From Hydrogenophaga sp. RAC07 (lineage in GTDB: Bacteria > Pseudomonadota > Gammaproteobacteria > Burkholderiales > Burkholderiaceae_C): a DNA stretch of 64,000 nt. A program made the translations under genes and the position numbers. The notes under the pieces are model-generated. The model had not been told where the DNA came from, did no database searches, and was given only the letters and a program-made list of their open reading frames with translations. Position 1 is the first letter of the stretch; the number at the start of each line of letters is the position of its first letter. Shown here piece after piece: positions 39,633 through 49,949 of this stretch. Location: positions 2,542,001 through 2,606,000 of the forward strand of contig NZ_CP016449.1 in NCBI RefSeq assembly GCF_001713375.1. Direction: 5' to 3'.

Positions 39633-40726
39633 GGCTCGATGTTCCCGCGGTTGGCGTGCGGAACATCGCCGAGGTACATCTGGCTGGCCAGGTAGCCGCG
39701 CTTGGCACGGCGGATCGCCACCAGCAGCACGGCGCTGGCGGGCAGGGCGATCAGCACGCCCACGAATCCAAACAGGTGACCAAAAGCCAGCAAGGCAAAG
39801 ATGACAGCGATGGGGTGCAGGCCGATGCGCTCACCGAGCAGGCGCGGCGTGAGGTACAGACTCTCGACCACCTGGCCGAGCATGTACACACCGCCCACCA
39901 GCGCCACGCCCAGCACAGTCTGGAACTGCAGCAGCGCGGCAAACAGCGCCATCACCAGCCCAAGACCAAAACCGAGGTAAGGCACGAACACCGCAAGGCC
40001 GGTGAACACACCGATGGGCAGCGCAAGGTCGAGGCCGATCAGGGCCAGCGCCACGGTGTAGAACACCGCCAGCACGGCCATCACCAGCAGTTGCCCGCGC
40101 AGGTACTGGCCCAGCACCTCGTCGGTCTCGTTCAGAAAGCTCTGCACGCTGTCGCGCCAGCGGGGCGGGATCAGGTTCTTGGCACGGGTGATGAGGTTCG
40201 TCCAGTCCAGCAGCAGGTAGTACGCCACGATGGGCATGAGGAACAGGTTGCCCACCACCGCGGCCAGCGCGCTGCCGCCGATGCGCAGCGACGACAGCAA
40301 GCCGTTGATCAGCTCGCTCTCGTTGCCGGTGATCAGCGTGCGCAGCCATTCGCGCACCTGGCTCACGTCCACCTGCAGGTTGACGCCGAAGCGGTTGGCC
40401 AGAGGAAGCAGCGCGTCGTTCAGGCGAACCAGCAGCAGCGGTACCTGATCGCGCAAGAGCGGCACCTGCTTGGTGATCACCGGCACGATGAGCAGCATGA
40501 CGGCGGCCAGCACCAGCATGAGCAGAGCGATGGCCAGACCGGCGCCGAGCCAGCGCGGCACGCGCCGGGCGTGCAGCCGCTCCACCAGCGGGTGCAGGGC
40601 GTAGGCCAGCACGGCGGCCAGCAGAAAGGGCATGAGCACCGGTGCCAGCAGGGAGAGCAGCAAAGCACTCACCACAGCGATCAGGGCCCAGAGCAAGGCG
40701 CGGATCTGGTTGGAGGTCAGTGGCAT
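39629..40726 (-). CDS. AI-2E family transporter (PerM-like)
   Basis: A 365-residue inner-membrane protein with about eight membrane segments in the AI-2E exporter/PerM pattern: two N-terminal helices, a long loop with helix-forming segments (residues 90-200), then [28 protein letters not shown] and a final hydrophobic pair. Export of autoinducer is established only for some members; function here is unknown. It heads the hda operon and is divergent from purM, 163 bases away. Confidence 0.85.
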   Translation of the reverse strand: MPLTSNQIRALLWALIAVVSALLLSLLAPVLMPFLLAAVLAYALHPLVERLHARRVPRWLGAGLAIALLMLVLAAVMLLIVPVITKQVPLLRDQVPLLLVRLNDALLPLANRFGVNLQVDVSQVREWLRTLITGNESELINGLLSSLRIGGSALAAVVGNLFLMPIVAYYLLLDWTNLITRAKNLIPPRWRDSVQSFLNETDEVLGQYLRGQLLVMAVLAVFYTVALALIGLDLALPIGVFTGLAVFVPYLGFGLGLVMALFAALLQFQTVLGVALVGGVYMLGQVVESLYLTPRLLGERIGLHPIAVIFALLAFGHLFGFVGVLIALPASAVLLVAIRRAKRGYLASQMYLGDVPHANRGNIEP

Positions 40727-40889
40727 GGAGCGCGAGGGTCGATGAGGCCGCGAGGGCGACCCCTTAAAATCTGGGGCAAATTCTATCGGGCCACTCTCAG
40801 GGTACCCGAAAGCCCCCCCACCCGCCCAGCGTCCCGCTCCAACGACCGCGCCGCCCATCCCTCCCCACCACCACCGGGCCAGCATTCTC

Positions 40890-41926
40890 ATGACCTCTCC
40901 CACCACCCCCTTTCGTACAAAGACGCCGGCGTTGACATCGTTGCCGGCGACGCGCTGGTCGAGCGCATCAAGCCGCTGGCCAAAAAAACCATGCGCGAAG
41001 GCGTCCTGGCCGGCATTGGCGGATTTGGCGCGCTGTTCGAGGTGCCCAAGCGCTACAAGGAGCCGGTGCTGGTGAGCGGCACCGATGGCGTGGGCACCAA
41101 GCTCAAGCTGGCCTTCGAATGGAACATGCACGACACGGTGGGCATCGACCTGGTGGGCATGAGCGTGAACGATGTGCTGGTGCAGGGTGCCGAGCCGCTG
41201 TTCTTTCTGGATTACTTCGCCTGCGGCAAGCTCGACGTGGACACGGCTGCGGCCGTGGTGGGCGGCATTGCCCAGGGCTGCGAACTCAGCGGCTGCGCAC
41301 TCATCGGTGGTGAAACCGCCGAAATGCCGGGTATGTACCCGGCGGGCGAATACGACCTGGCCGGCTTCTGCGTGGGCGCGGTTGAAAAATCCAAGATCCT
41401 CACCGGCCAGAGCGTCAAACCTGGCGACGTGGTGCTCGGCCTGGCCTCGCACGGTGTGCACTCCAACGGCTTTTCGCTGGTGCGCAAGTGCATCGAGCGC
41501 GCGGGATCTGATCTGCCCGCCACGCTGGACGGCCAGCCCTTCAAGCAGGCCATCATGAAGCCCACCCGGCTCTACGTGAAGAACGTGCTGGCCGCACTCG
41601 CCACACACCCCATCAAGGCTCTGGCCCACATCACGGGTGGCGGCCTGCTGGAAAACATCCCGCGCGTGCTGCCCGAGGGCACGGCGGCGCACCTGGTCAA
41701 GGGCAGCTGGCCACAAACCGAGCTGTTCGCCTGGTTGCAGAAGACCGCGGGCATCGACGACATCGAGATGAACCGCACGTTCAACAACGGCATCGGCATG
41801 GTGGTCGTGATCGACGCCGCCGAGTCTGCGGCCTGCGCTGCCACGTTGCGCGGCCTGGGCGAAACCGTGTTCGAGATTGGCCGAATCGCCGAACGCGGCG
41901 ACGGCGCAGCGGTGGTCGTGGCCTGA
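40890..41926 (+). CDS. purM: phosphoribosylformylglycinamidine cyclo-ligase PurM, apparent frameshift near the start
   Basis: AIR synthetase (ATP-dependent ring closure of FGAM in purine synthesis). From residue about 8 the protein is fully normal: [70 protein letters not shown] and [14 protein letters not shown]. But this frame has no start codon nearby. The ATG at 40890 reads MTSPTTP in the other frame and meets the PurM frame only if one base is added in the C5 run at 40906-40910; the result, [14 protein letters not shown], looks like a typical betaproteobacterial start. A sequencing error or a recent deletion are the main explanations. Confidence 0.9.
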
Positions 41927-41930
41927 GGCT

Positions 41931-42563
41931 CTACAACAGGGTTTCTGACGGCAGGACGTGCACACCCGGCGCGGCCACCATGGCCGCCTGCAGCAGGTGG
42001 TGTGCAATGCGCTCGGCCGGCACCACGCGGTAGCGCCGCGGCAGCAGCGGCCCCGCCCAGCCTGAGACCATCACGGCCAGTTGTTCCGCCGGGCGGTTCT
42101 GATCGCGGTGGCCGCCGATCAAACCAGGGCGCACAAACGTCAACGAGGGGTAACCCACCGCCTGCAGGTCGCGCTCGGTCTCGCCCTTGGTGCGCGAATA
42201 GAACACACGCGATCCCACGTCGGCGCCCAACGCCGAGTTGAAGGCAAAAGCCTGCGCGCCGTACCCTCGCGCCAGCCTGGCAACAGTCAGAGGATGGTCG
42301 TGGTCAACCTTGTAGAACGCGGCCTGGGAGCCCGCCACCCGGATGGTGGTGCCCAGCGTGCAGATGACCGCGTCCACCGCCCACCAGTCGGCGGCTTCAG
42401 GCAAGCGCTCGAAGTCCACCAGCGGGTTGAGCAGCTTGGGGTGCGGCACCAGCGAACGGCGCGTGGGGGCGACCACGCGGTCCACCGCCGGATCGGCCAG
42501 GGCTTGCTGCAGCACCTGGCCGCCCACCAGCCCGGTGGCGCCCACCAGCAAGAGTTGTTTCAT
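41931..42563 (-). CDS. NAD(P)-binding oxidoreductase, YbjT/HTATIP2-like
   Basis: A 210-residue Rossmann-fold protein with the dinucleotide loop LLLVGATGLVGGQVL at the very start and a degenerate active-site stretch VFYSRTKGETERDL (Tyr-x-x-x-Lys). It resembles atypical SDR proteins such as oxidoreductase HTATIP2. Its ATG overlaps the stop of the upstream PA2778-type gene (TGATG). Substrate unknown. Confidence 0.8.
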   Translation of the reverse strand: MKQLLLVGATGLVGGQVLQQALADPAVDRVVAPTRRSLVPHPKLLNPLVDFERLPEAADWWAVDAVICTLGTTIRVAGSQAAFYKVDHDHPLTVARLARGYGAQAFAFNSALGADVGSRVFYSRTKGETERDLQAVGYPSLTFVRPGLIGGHRDQNRPAEQLAVMVSGWAGPLLPRRYRVVPAERIAHHLLQAAMVAAPGVHVLPSETLL

Positions 42564-43543
42564 CAGCGGGTCCCTGGGGTCGATGTATCGAGCTTGCTGT
42601 CGATGCTCTGCAGCAAGCTCTGGTAGCTTGCCTGACGCACACCGCCCAACGCCACCGCCTGGCGGGCCGCCTGTTGAGCGGCGGGCAACTGGCCGAGCTC
42701 CAAGCGCACCTGTGCCAGGTTGTTCCAGGCATCGGCGAAATCGGGGTGGGCGCGTGTGGTGGCCTCGAAGGCTTGTGCGGCCTCTTCGCGTTGGCCGAGC
42801 GCATACGCCGTGTTGCCCAGACCCAGCAGGCTGATGCGGTGCTGCGGCCATTGTTGCAAGCCGGTGGCGTAGGCCGTCAGGGCGGCCTTCGGGCTGGACC
42901 TCTCCAGCGCCGACACCGCCACCGCCCAATCGTCGGGCCGGGCCGTCACCGGCAACTGGTCGGGTCGGCTCGCGCGCATGGCCCAGTGTGACGAACGCGC
43001 CCAGGTGTTCTCGAACGTGCTCATGGGCATGACCAGGCGCGCCGTGGTGCCCGAATGGAGCACCACTTCTCGGGCAGCGCGGTCGTAGCCGACGACCACC
43101 GCGTAGTGCCACATGGGCGAAAACGGCAGGGAGAGGTTTTGCAGCACCAGCACCGGGTGGCCGCTGGCGACCTCGGTCAACACGGTTTGCAGATCGGGCG
43201 CCAGCGGGTAGGCCACCAGACCCTGGCGGCGCGTGGCGGCCAGCATCTCGGTTTGCAGCGCGCCCTGGCGACCGGGCAGGTAGACCTGCGGCGTGAGTTG
43301 CTCGGGCGTGACGCTGGCCCCTGCGGACTGCGCCACCATGGCCAGCGTGGCCGGGCCACACAGCAGGTCCTCCTGCGGGTGAAACGGCACCTGCTCCAGC
43401 AGCACGGCCTGTGGCAATTGCGCCGGCCAGGTGCGCTGCAGCGCGGCCGACTGCGGCGGCGTGGCGCAGCCCGTCAAGAGCAGGCCACAAAGAACAACCC
43501 CCGCCAGGGCGGGGGTCGAACAGCGAAGTCGCCAGGACTTCAT
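42563..43543 (-). CDS. PA2778-family cysteine peptidase lipoprotein with TPR tail
   Basis: A 326-residue lipoprotein (lipobox LLTGC near residue 25) with a C39-like peptidase domain: catalytic Cys in QEDLLCGPATLAMVAQ near 62, His in MWHYAVVVGYD near 145. The C-terminal half contains TPR repeats (ISLLGLGNTAYALGQREEAAQAFEAT, AWNNLAQVRLELGQLPAAQQAA). It pairs with a PA2779-type gene overlapping by four bases. The pair is conserved in proteobacteria and of unknown role; periplasmic processing of a substrate is inferred from the peptidase domain. Confidence 0.85.
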   Translation of the reverse strand: MKSWRLRCSTPALAGVVLCGLLLTGCATPPQSAALQRTWPAQLPQAVLLEQVPFHPQEDLLCGPATLAMVAQSAGASVTPEQLTPQVYLPGRQGALQTEMLAATRRQGLVAYPLAPDLQTVLTEVASGHPVLVLQNLSLPFSPMWHYAVVVGYDRAAREVVLHSGTTARLVMPMSTFENTWARSSHWAMRASRPDQLPVTARPDDWAVAVSALERSSPKAALTAYATGLQQWPQHRISLLGLGNTAYALGQREEAAQAFEATTRAHPDFADAWNNLAQVRLELGQLPAAQQAARQAVALGGVRQASYQSLLQSIDSKLDTSTPGTR

Positions 43544-43932
43544 CGAATGCTGCGGGTGAACGGGAACACCGAGGTCAGGCCCAGGATGTCGGTGACCAGC
43601 AGCACCAGGAACACGGTGAACAGGATCCCGATCACGCCGGCACCGGCGGGGGCCTGGTCCACACGGTCGGCCAGCTGGGCCACTTCCACGTCGGACATGG
43701 CTTGCACACGCTCGATGGCGGCGTTGGCGTCCACACCCTGGGCTTGCAGTGCGGTCTGCACGTCGGCACGGTTCAGGAAGGTGCTCACGTGTTCACGGTC
43801 GGCGTTGCCTGCCGGGGTCACCATGGCCTGTTCGGTCGACACCATGGCAGCTTGTGCCGTCAGCGGTACGCCAGCAAAGGCCATGCAGGGAATCAGGGCG
43901 GTGGCAATCAGGCGTTTGAGGGTTTTCATCAT
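43540..43932 (-). CDS. PA2779-family membrane protein
   Basis: A 130-residue protein: signal peptide (MMKTLKRLIATALIPCMAFAGVPLTAQA), a helical periplasmic segment (EHVSTFLNRADVQTALQAQGVDANAAIERVQAMSDVEVAQLADRVDQ) and a C-terminal membrane helix (GVIGILFTVFLVLLVTDILGLTSVF). It is the standard partner of PA2778-type peptidases; the helical part could be the peptidase's substrate, which is inference. Start at 43932 or the next codon. Confidence 0.85.
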   Translation of the reverse strand: MMKTLKRLIATALIPCMAFAGVPLTAQAAMVSTEQAMVTPAGNADREHVSTFLNRADVQTALQAQGVDANAAIERVQAMSDVEVAQLADRVDQAPAGAGVIGILFTVFLVLLVTDILGLTSVFPFTRSIR

Positions 43933-44087
43933 GGTGTGGGTCTCGATGTGGGGTGGTCGCGGCAGCAAAAGTGTCACTGCCTGAACGTCATCCTCATGGT
44001 GCGCGAACGACGCGTCAACCGCCTTTACAAGGCGACACACAACCACCCGGTTTTGCCCTGTGTTGTGTGCGCCAGGGAACAGACGCG

Positions 44088-44945
44088 TCAGTTGAGTGCG
44101 CGCCTCAATTCCTGCACACGCTGCGCGATGGCTTCGCGGTCCAGCGTCTCGTCGGAGTGTTCGACGTAGATCTCGAGGTCCTTCACCGCCAGCCGCAGGT
44201 CGCCCATCTCGGCCCAGGCCAGGCCCCGGTCGCGGTACTCGGCCCACGCGTCGGGCAGCAGGATGAGCAGTCGATCCTGCACCGCAATCAGTCGCAGCCA
44301 GTCCTCTTGCGTGCGGTGAATTTCTTTCAGGTTGCGCAGCAGCCGGGCCACGATGTCGCGCGGCGTGGCGGCCTGCAGGTACAGGCCCACCGGCACATCG
44401 AAGTCGTCCACCAGACCATTGCGCCGCTTGTAGGGCTCCAGCCGTTCGGAGAGGTCTTCGCGGCTGAGCGACTGGCCGGTGAAGGGGTCGATCACCACCT
44501 GCCCGTTGGGGAGGTTCACCTTGACCATGAAGTGGCCGGGAAAGTTGACGCCGCGCGCCTTCAGGCCCAGCCCTTGCGCGAGCTCCAGCCACAGCACCGC
44601 AAGCGAGATCGGAATGCCGCGGCGCGTGCGCAGCACTGCGTTGATGTAGCTGTTGTCGGGGTCGTAGTAGTTGTTGACGTTGCCGCCGAACCCCATGTCT
44701 CGAAAGAAAAACTGGTTGAGCGTGCGCAAGCGTTGCAGCGGGCCCGCATCGGAGTTGCAGCGCCGCTTCACGCGAGAGAGCATCTGGTCGACGTCGCCCA
44801 GCACCTGCTGAACGTCCAGATCGGGGTACTCGTCCTGCGCAATGGAAGTTGCCGCCTCGAACAGGGGGAACGCGTCCTCTTCCCCGACCAGGGCCGCAAA
44901 GTAGCCCAGCGGAGTGGGTGCAGAAAATTCGTAGGCGGTGGACAT
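44088..44945 (-). CDS. SirB1-family transglutaminase-like protein with TPR
   Basis: A 285-residue cytoplasmic protein of the SirB1/YchA family. The transglutaminase-like part shows YYDPDNSYINAVLRTRRGIPISLAVLWLELAQGLGL and VNFPGHFMVKV, then IDPFTGQSLSREDL; the usual catalytic Cys position is not Cys, as in most SirB1 proteins. C-terminal TPR-like helices follow (WAEYRDRGLAWAEMGDLRLAVKDLEIYVEHS). Function unknown. It lies downstream of murJ with a 32-base gap. Confidence 0.85.
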   Translation of the reverse strand: MSTAYEFSAPTPLGYFAALVGEEDAFPLFEAATSIAQDEYPDLDVQQVLGDVDQMLSRVKRRCNSDAGPLQRLRTLNQFFFRDMGFGGNVNNYYDPDNSYINAVLRTRRGIPISLAVLWLELAQGLGLKARGVNFPGHFMVKVNLPNGQVVIDPFTGQSLSREDLSERLEPYKRRNGLVDDFDVPVGLYLQAATPRDIVARLLRNLKEIHRTQEDWLRLIAVQDRLLILLPDAWAEYRDRGLAWAEMGDLRLAVKDLEIYVEHSDETLDREAIAQRVQELRRALN

Positions 44946-44977
44946 CGCAATCGGGCTCGTGTATGCCGCAGATTACG

Positions 44978-46537
<1,560 letters not shown>

Positions 46538-46580
46538 GGCGCGAGTGTAGCGACGCCCTGCCCGGCCAGCGCCAGCAGGC

Positions 46581-46608
46581 TTGCCGGCGTTTCAGCCCGT
46601 GCTAAAAT
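46581..46608 (+). promoter_or_regulatory. predicted sigma-70 promoter of rpsT
   Basis: TTGCCG (46581-46586), a 16-base spacer and TAAAAT (46603-46608). The predicted start is about 40 bases upstream of the rpsT ATG. Confidence 0.65.
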
Positions 46609-46654
46609 CGCGGGCTTTGCTGGCATCATCCCCAAACATTGAAGGAATCACACC

Positions 46655-46954
46655 ATGGCAACCAAGCCGAAGAAAAAGAACCCCCGTCTGGCGTCTGGCC
46701 GCAAGCGCGTACGCCAGGACGTCAAGATCAACGCCGCGAACACTTCGCTGCGTTCCAAGTACCGCACCGCTGTGAAGAACGTGGAAAAAGCCGTTCTGGC
46801 CGGTGACAAGGACAAGGCGACCGAATTGTTCGCCAAGATGCAAAAAGTGGTGGACATCGTTGCCGACAAGGGCATCTTCCACAAGAACAAGGCCGCTCGC
46901 GACAAGAGCCGCCTGTCGACCAAAGTCAAGGGCCTCGCAGCAGCCGCTGCCTGA
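46655..46954 (+). CDS. rpsT: 30S ribosomal protein S20
   Basis: A 99-residue S20 that binds 16S rRNA early in small-subunit assembly. The Lys/Arg-rich start ([21 protein letters not shown]), the [21 protein letters not shown] helix and [18 protein letters not shown] all match. Length is slightly above the usual 87-90, due to the N-terminal KPKKKN and C-terminal Ala-rich ends. GAAGGAA precedes the ATG and a strong terminator follows. Confidence 0.95.
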   Translation: MATKPKKKNPRLASGRKRVRQDVKINAANTSLRSKYRTAVKNVEKAVLAGDKDKATELFAKMQKVVDIVADKGIFHKNKAARDKSRLSTKVKGLAAAAA

Positions 46955-47038
46955 ACCCCACCGGTCTGGCCCCGCCAGACCACCAGCCCGGACCTGAAAG
47001 GGTCTGCCGTTTGAAACGGGTGCGCTGCCAGCAAAAGC

Positions 47039-47066
47039 AAAAAAGCCGTCGAAAGACGGCTTTTTT
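47039..47066 (+). terminator. intrinsic terminator after rpsT
   Basis: GCCGTC-GAAA-GACGGC stem with six A before and six T after; symmetrical, so it also terminates the convergent DUF3579 gene at 47184. Confidence 0.92.
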
Positions 47067-47183
47067 GCGTCCGGCTTCTACTTTCCTGCGTGTTTCGAAG
47101 ACTTTGTGCCTGAACCTCGAGGGTTCGTGAGCGAGCGGCGCTCTGCTCCGCGGCTGCCGATGACCGAACCAGCCGGAAAAAAA

Positions 47184-47504
47184 TCAGGAAGAACGAGGCG
47201 GGTCGGGCAACAAACAAGCCTCGGCCACCTGCAGATCGTTGTCCCGCGCAAAATTCATGCAGAAGTCCCAGGCCATGGGTTCGGCTTCGCGCAGGTCCAC
47301 ATGGACCACCACGCACTTGACACCGTTGATGGTGTTGGGAACGCACCAGGGGGAATAGCTCAGGTGGCTGCCGGGCTGGGCGCCGCCCGGGCGAAACGGG
47401 CTCATGACGCCGGCCAGACGCTCGGCCCAGTCGCTCGGCCGGAAGGTGCGGCCGTTCTGGGTGATGCCCTGGATGAAGACTTGTTTGGCTGTCGGTGAAA
47501 CCAT
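47184..47504 (-). CDS. DUF3579 family protein
   Basis: A 106-residue cytoplasmic protein of the DUF3579 family, restricted largely to betaproteobacteria and of unknown function. Conserved text: VFIQGITQNGRTFRPSDWAERLAGVM, the SYSPWCVPNTINGVKCVVV strand and the FCMNFARDNDLQVAEACLLPD end. The start at 47504 aligns with the family; the open frame continues upstream only by chance. Confidence 0.85.
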   Translation of the reverse strand: MVSPTAKQVFIQGITQNGRTFRPSDWAERLAGVMSPFRPGGAQPGSHLSYSPWCVPNTINGVKCVVVHVDLREAEPMAWDFCMNFARDNDLQVAEACLLPDPPRSS

Positions 47505-47699
47505 CGGGAGAAGCCTTCGGATGGAGGGCCGTGCAGAGGAGAAAACCGCCACGGCAACGAGGATCGCTCGACCGCAGAAGCGTCAGGTATTCTATCTTAT
47601 ATAAGACTTGAAACGAGGGATAACCCGGGGTCCGGAGACCCGGTCGCCGCGCATTTCAGCGATGCCCAACAAGCAATGATGATGCCCGGGCGCTGCGCC

Positions 47700-47747
47700 T
47701 AAAATCGCGCTTCGACGGCTCAACCTTCGTTGAGCCGCTTTCTTTTT
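47700..47747 (+). promoter_or_regulatory. argD promoter -10 box followed by a leader hairpin with T tract
   Basis: A TAAAAT box (47700-47705) resembles the rpsT one. Only ten bases later comes a perfect 9-base stem CGGCTCAAC-CTTC-GTTGAGCCG (47716-47737) followed by CTTTCTTTTT. On the plus strand this has the form of an intrinsic terminator, but there is no upstream plus-strand gene to terminate. It lies 56 bases before the argD ATG and may act as an attenuator or 5' stabiliser. Confidence 0.6.
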
Positions 47748-47793
47748 GGCCTCTCCAGCGCATTTCAGCGCCCCCATTTCCCGGAGTCACCGC

Positions 47794-49005
47794 ATGAACG
47801 CCGCCCTCAATCCCGTCGCCTCGCCCCATGTGATGAACACCTACGGCCGCCTGCCGATCGCGATGTCGCACGGCAAAGGCGTGCGCGTGTGGGATGTCAA
47901 CGGCAAGGAGTACATCGACGCGCTGGCCGGCATCGCGGTGAACACCCTGGGCCACGGCCACCCCAAACTGGTGCCTGCCCTGCAGGACCAGGTGGCCAAG
48001 ATGATCCATTGCTGCAACTACTACCACGTGCCCGACCAGGAACGCCTGGCGCAGATGCTGGTGGAGCGTTCGGGTCTGACCAACGTGTTCTTCTGCAGCA
48101 CCGGTCTGGAAGCCAACGAAGCCGCCCTGAAACTGGCGCGCAAGTACGGCCACGACAAGGGCATCGAGCGCCCGGAAATCGTGGTGTACGAGAAGGCCTT
48201 CCACGGCCGCAGCATCGCCACGCTCTCGGCCACCGGCAACCCCAAGGTGCAGGCCGGCTTCGGTCCGCTGGTGGAGGGTTTCATCCGCGTGCCGGCCAAC
48301 GACATCGAGGCGCTCAAGAAGGCCACGGTGGGCAACCCCAACGTGGTGGCCGTGTTCTTCGAAACCATCCAGGGCGAAGGCGGTGTGAACCCGATGCGCG
48401 CGCAGTACCTGAAAGACGTGCGCGCCCTGTGCGATGCCCAGGACTGGCTGCTCATGATCGACGAGGTGCAGTGCGGCATGGGCCGCACCGGCAAATGGTT
48501 CGCCCACCAGTGGGCGGGCATCCTGCCAGACGTGATGCCACTGGCCAAGGGCCTGGGCTCGGGCGTGCCCATCGGCGCGGTCGTGGCCGGCCCCAAGGCC
48601 GCGAACATCTTCCAGCCGGGCAACCACGGCACCACCTTCGGCGGCAACCCGCTGGCCATGCGCGCCGGTGTGGAAACCATCCGCATCATTGAGGAAGATG
48701 GCCTGCTGGCCAACGCCGAGCGCGTGGGTGAACACATGCGCGCCGCACTGGAAAAAAGCCTGGGCGGTCACCCTGGCCTGAAAGAGATCCGTGGCCAGGG
48801 CCTGATGATCGGCGTCGAGCTCACCCAGCCCTGCGGCGCCCTCACCCAACGCGCCGCCGACGCCGGCCTGCTGATCAGCGTCACCGCCGACAGCGTGATC
48901 CGCCTGGTGCCGCCGCTCATCATGACCATTGCCGAGGCCGACGAGGTGCTCGCCATCCTGCTGCCGCTGATCCACGCCTTCTTTGCCGAGCAGAGCCCGA
49001 CATGA
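47794..49005 (+). CDS. argD: acetylornithine/ornithine-type aminotransferase (ArgD family)
   Basis: A 403-residue class-III PLP aminotransferase, most likely N-acetylornithine transaminase in arginine synthesis. The start NTYGRLPIAMSHGKGVRVWD, the YHVPDQERLAQ segment, FFCSTGLEANEAALKLARKYG, the cofactor Asp in LLMIDEVQCGMGRTG and the PLP-binding Lys in DVMPLAKGLGSGVPIG are present. It overlaps argF by four bases. A transaminase of broader specificity cannot be excluded. Confidence 0.9.
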   Translation: MNAALNPVASPHVMNTYGRLPIAMSHGKGVRVWDVNGKEYIDALAGIAVNTLGHGHPKLVPALQDQVAKMIHCCNYYHVPDQERLAQMLVERSGLTNVFFCSTGLEANEAALKLARKYGHDKGIERPEIVVYEKAFHGRSIATLSATGNPKVQAGFGPLVEGFIRVPANDIEALKKATVGNPNVVAVFFETIQGEGGVNPMRAQYLKDVRALCDAQDWLLMIDEVQCGMGRTGKWFAHQWAGILPDVMPLAKGLGSGVPIGAVVAGPKAANIFQPGNHGTTFGGNPLAMRAGVETIRIIEEDGLLANAERVGEHMRAALEKSLGGHPGLKEIRGQGLMIGVELTQPCGALTQRAADAGLLISVTADSVIRLVPPLIMTIAEADEVLAILLPLIHAFFAEQSPT

Positions 49006-49949
49006 CGATTCGCCACTACCTGCAGTTCAAGGACCTGAGCGCGGCCGAATGCGCCCACGTGCTGGAGCGCGCCGCCCACATCAAGAAGAAGTTCAAGGCC
49101 TTCGAGAAGTACCAGCCCTTCGCCGACCCCGACCGCACGCTGGCCATGATCTTCGAGAAGGCCAGCACGCGCACCCGCGTGAGCTTTGAGGCCGGCATGT
49201 ACCAGATGGGTGGCTCGGTGGTGCACCTGACCACCGGCGACAGCCAGCTCGGCCGCGCCGAACCCATTGAAGACAGCGCCAAGGTCATCAGCCGCATGGT
49301 CGACCTGGTGATGATCCGCACTTACGAGCAGAGCAAGATCGAAGCGTTTGCCGCGCACTCGCGCGTGCCCGTGATCAACGGCCTGACCAACGAGTTCCAT
49401 CCCTGCCAGATCCTGGCCGACCTCTTCACCCTGGTCGAATACCGGCCCGCCGCCAGTGGCCAGCCGCTGGACGCCATCAAAGGCAAGGTGGTGGCCTGGG
49501 TGGGCGATGGCAACAACATGGCCAACACCTGGCTGCAGGCGGCCGAGTTGCTGGGCTTCACGGTGCACGTGAGCACGCCGAGCGGCTACGAGGTCGACCC
49601 GGTGCTCGCCGGCATCAGCAACCGCGACTGCTACAAGGTGTTCAAGGACCCGCGCGAAGCCTGCGCCGGTGCCGACCTGGTCACCACCGACGTGTGGACC
49701 AGCATGGGCTTCGAGTCCGAAAACGAGGTGCGCCGCGAAGCCTTCAAGCGCTGGTGCGTGGACGAGGACATGATGCGCCAGGCCAAGCCCGACGCGCTCT
49801 TCATGCACTGCCTGCCCGCGCACCGCGGCGAAGAGGTGAGCGCCGAGGTGATCGACGGCCCGCAGTCGGTGGTGTGGGACGAGGCCGAGAACCGCATGCA
49901 CGCGCAGAAGGCGCTGATGGAATTCCTGCTGCTCGGCCGTCTGGCCTGA
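49002..49949 (+). CDS. argF: ornithine carbamoyltransferase ArgF
   Basis: A 315-residue enzyme that makes citrulline from ornithine and carbamoyl phosphate. Carbamoyl-phosphate loop FEKASTRTRVSF, ornithine-binding VINGLTNEFHPCQILADLFT (HPxQ), the WVGDGNNMANTW segment and MHCLPAHRGEEV (HCLP) are all intact. It shares an operon with argD and the methyltransferase, with overlapping starts. Confidence 0.95.
   Translation: MTIRHYLQFKDLSAAECAHVLERAAHIKKKFKAFEKYQPFADPDRTLAMIFEKASTRTRVSFEAGMYQMGGSVVHLTTGDSQLGRAEPIEDSAKVISRMVDLVMIRTYEQSKIEAFAAHSRVPVINGLTNEFHPCQILADLFTLVEYRPAASGQPLDAIKGKVVAWVGDGNNMANTWLQAAELLGFTVHVSTPSGYEVDPVLAGISNRDCYKVFKDPREACAGADLVTTDVWTSMGFESENEVRREAFKRWCVDEDMMRQAKPDALFMHCLPAHRGEEVSAEVIDGPQSVVWDEAENRMHAQKALMEFLLLGRLA

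Noticed and set aside
39656..40889. N-terminal extension of PurM to 39656
   Set aside because: It is antisense to the AI-2E transporter and Gln/His-rich; no start codon near the conserved PurM start.
44036..44069. CACACAAC...GTTGTGTG repeat after SirB1 as terminator
   Set aside because: The loop is 18 bases and no T tract follows on the minus strand; evidence too weak.
48021..48737. Minus-strand frames over argD and argF
   Set aside because: Antisense shadows of strongly conserved genes.
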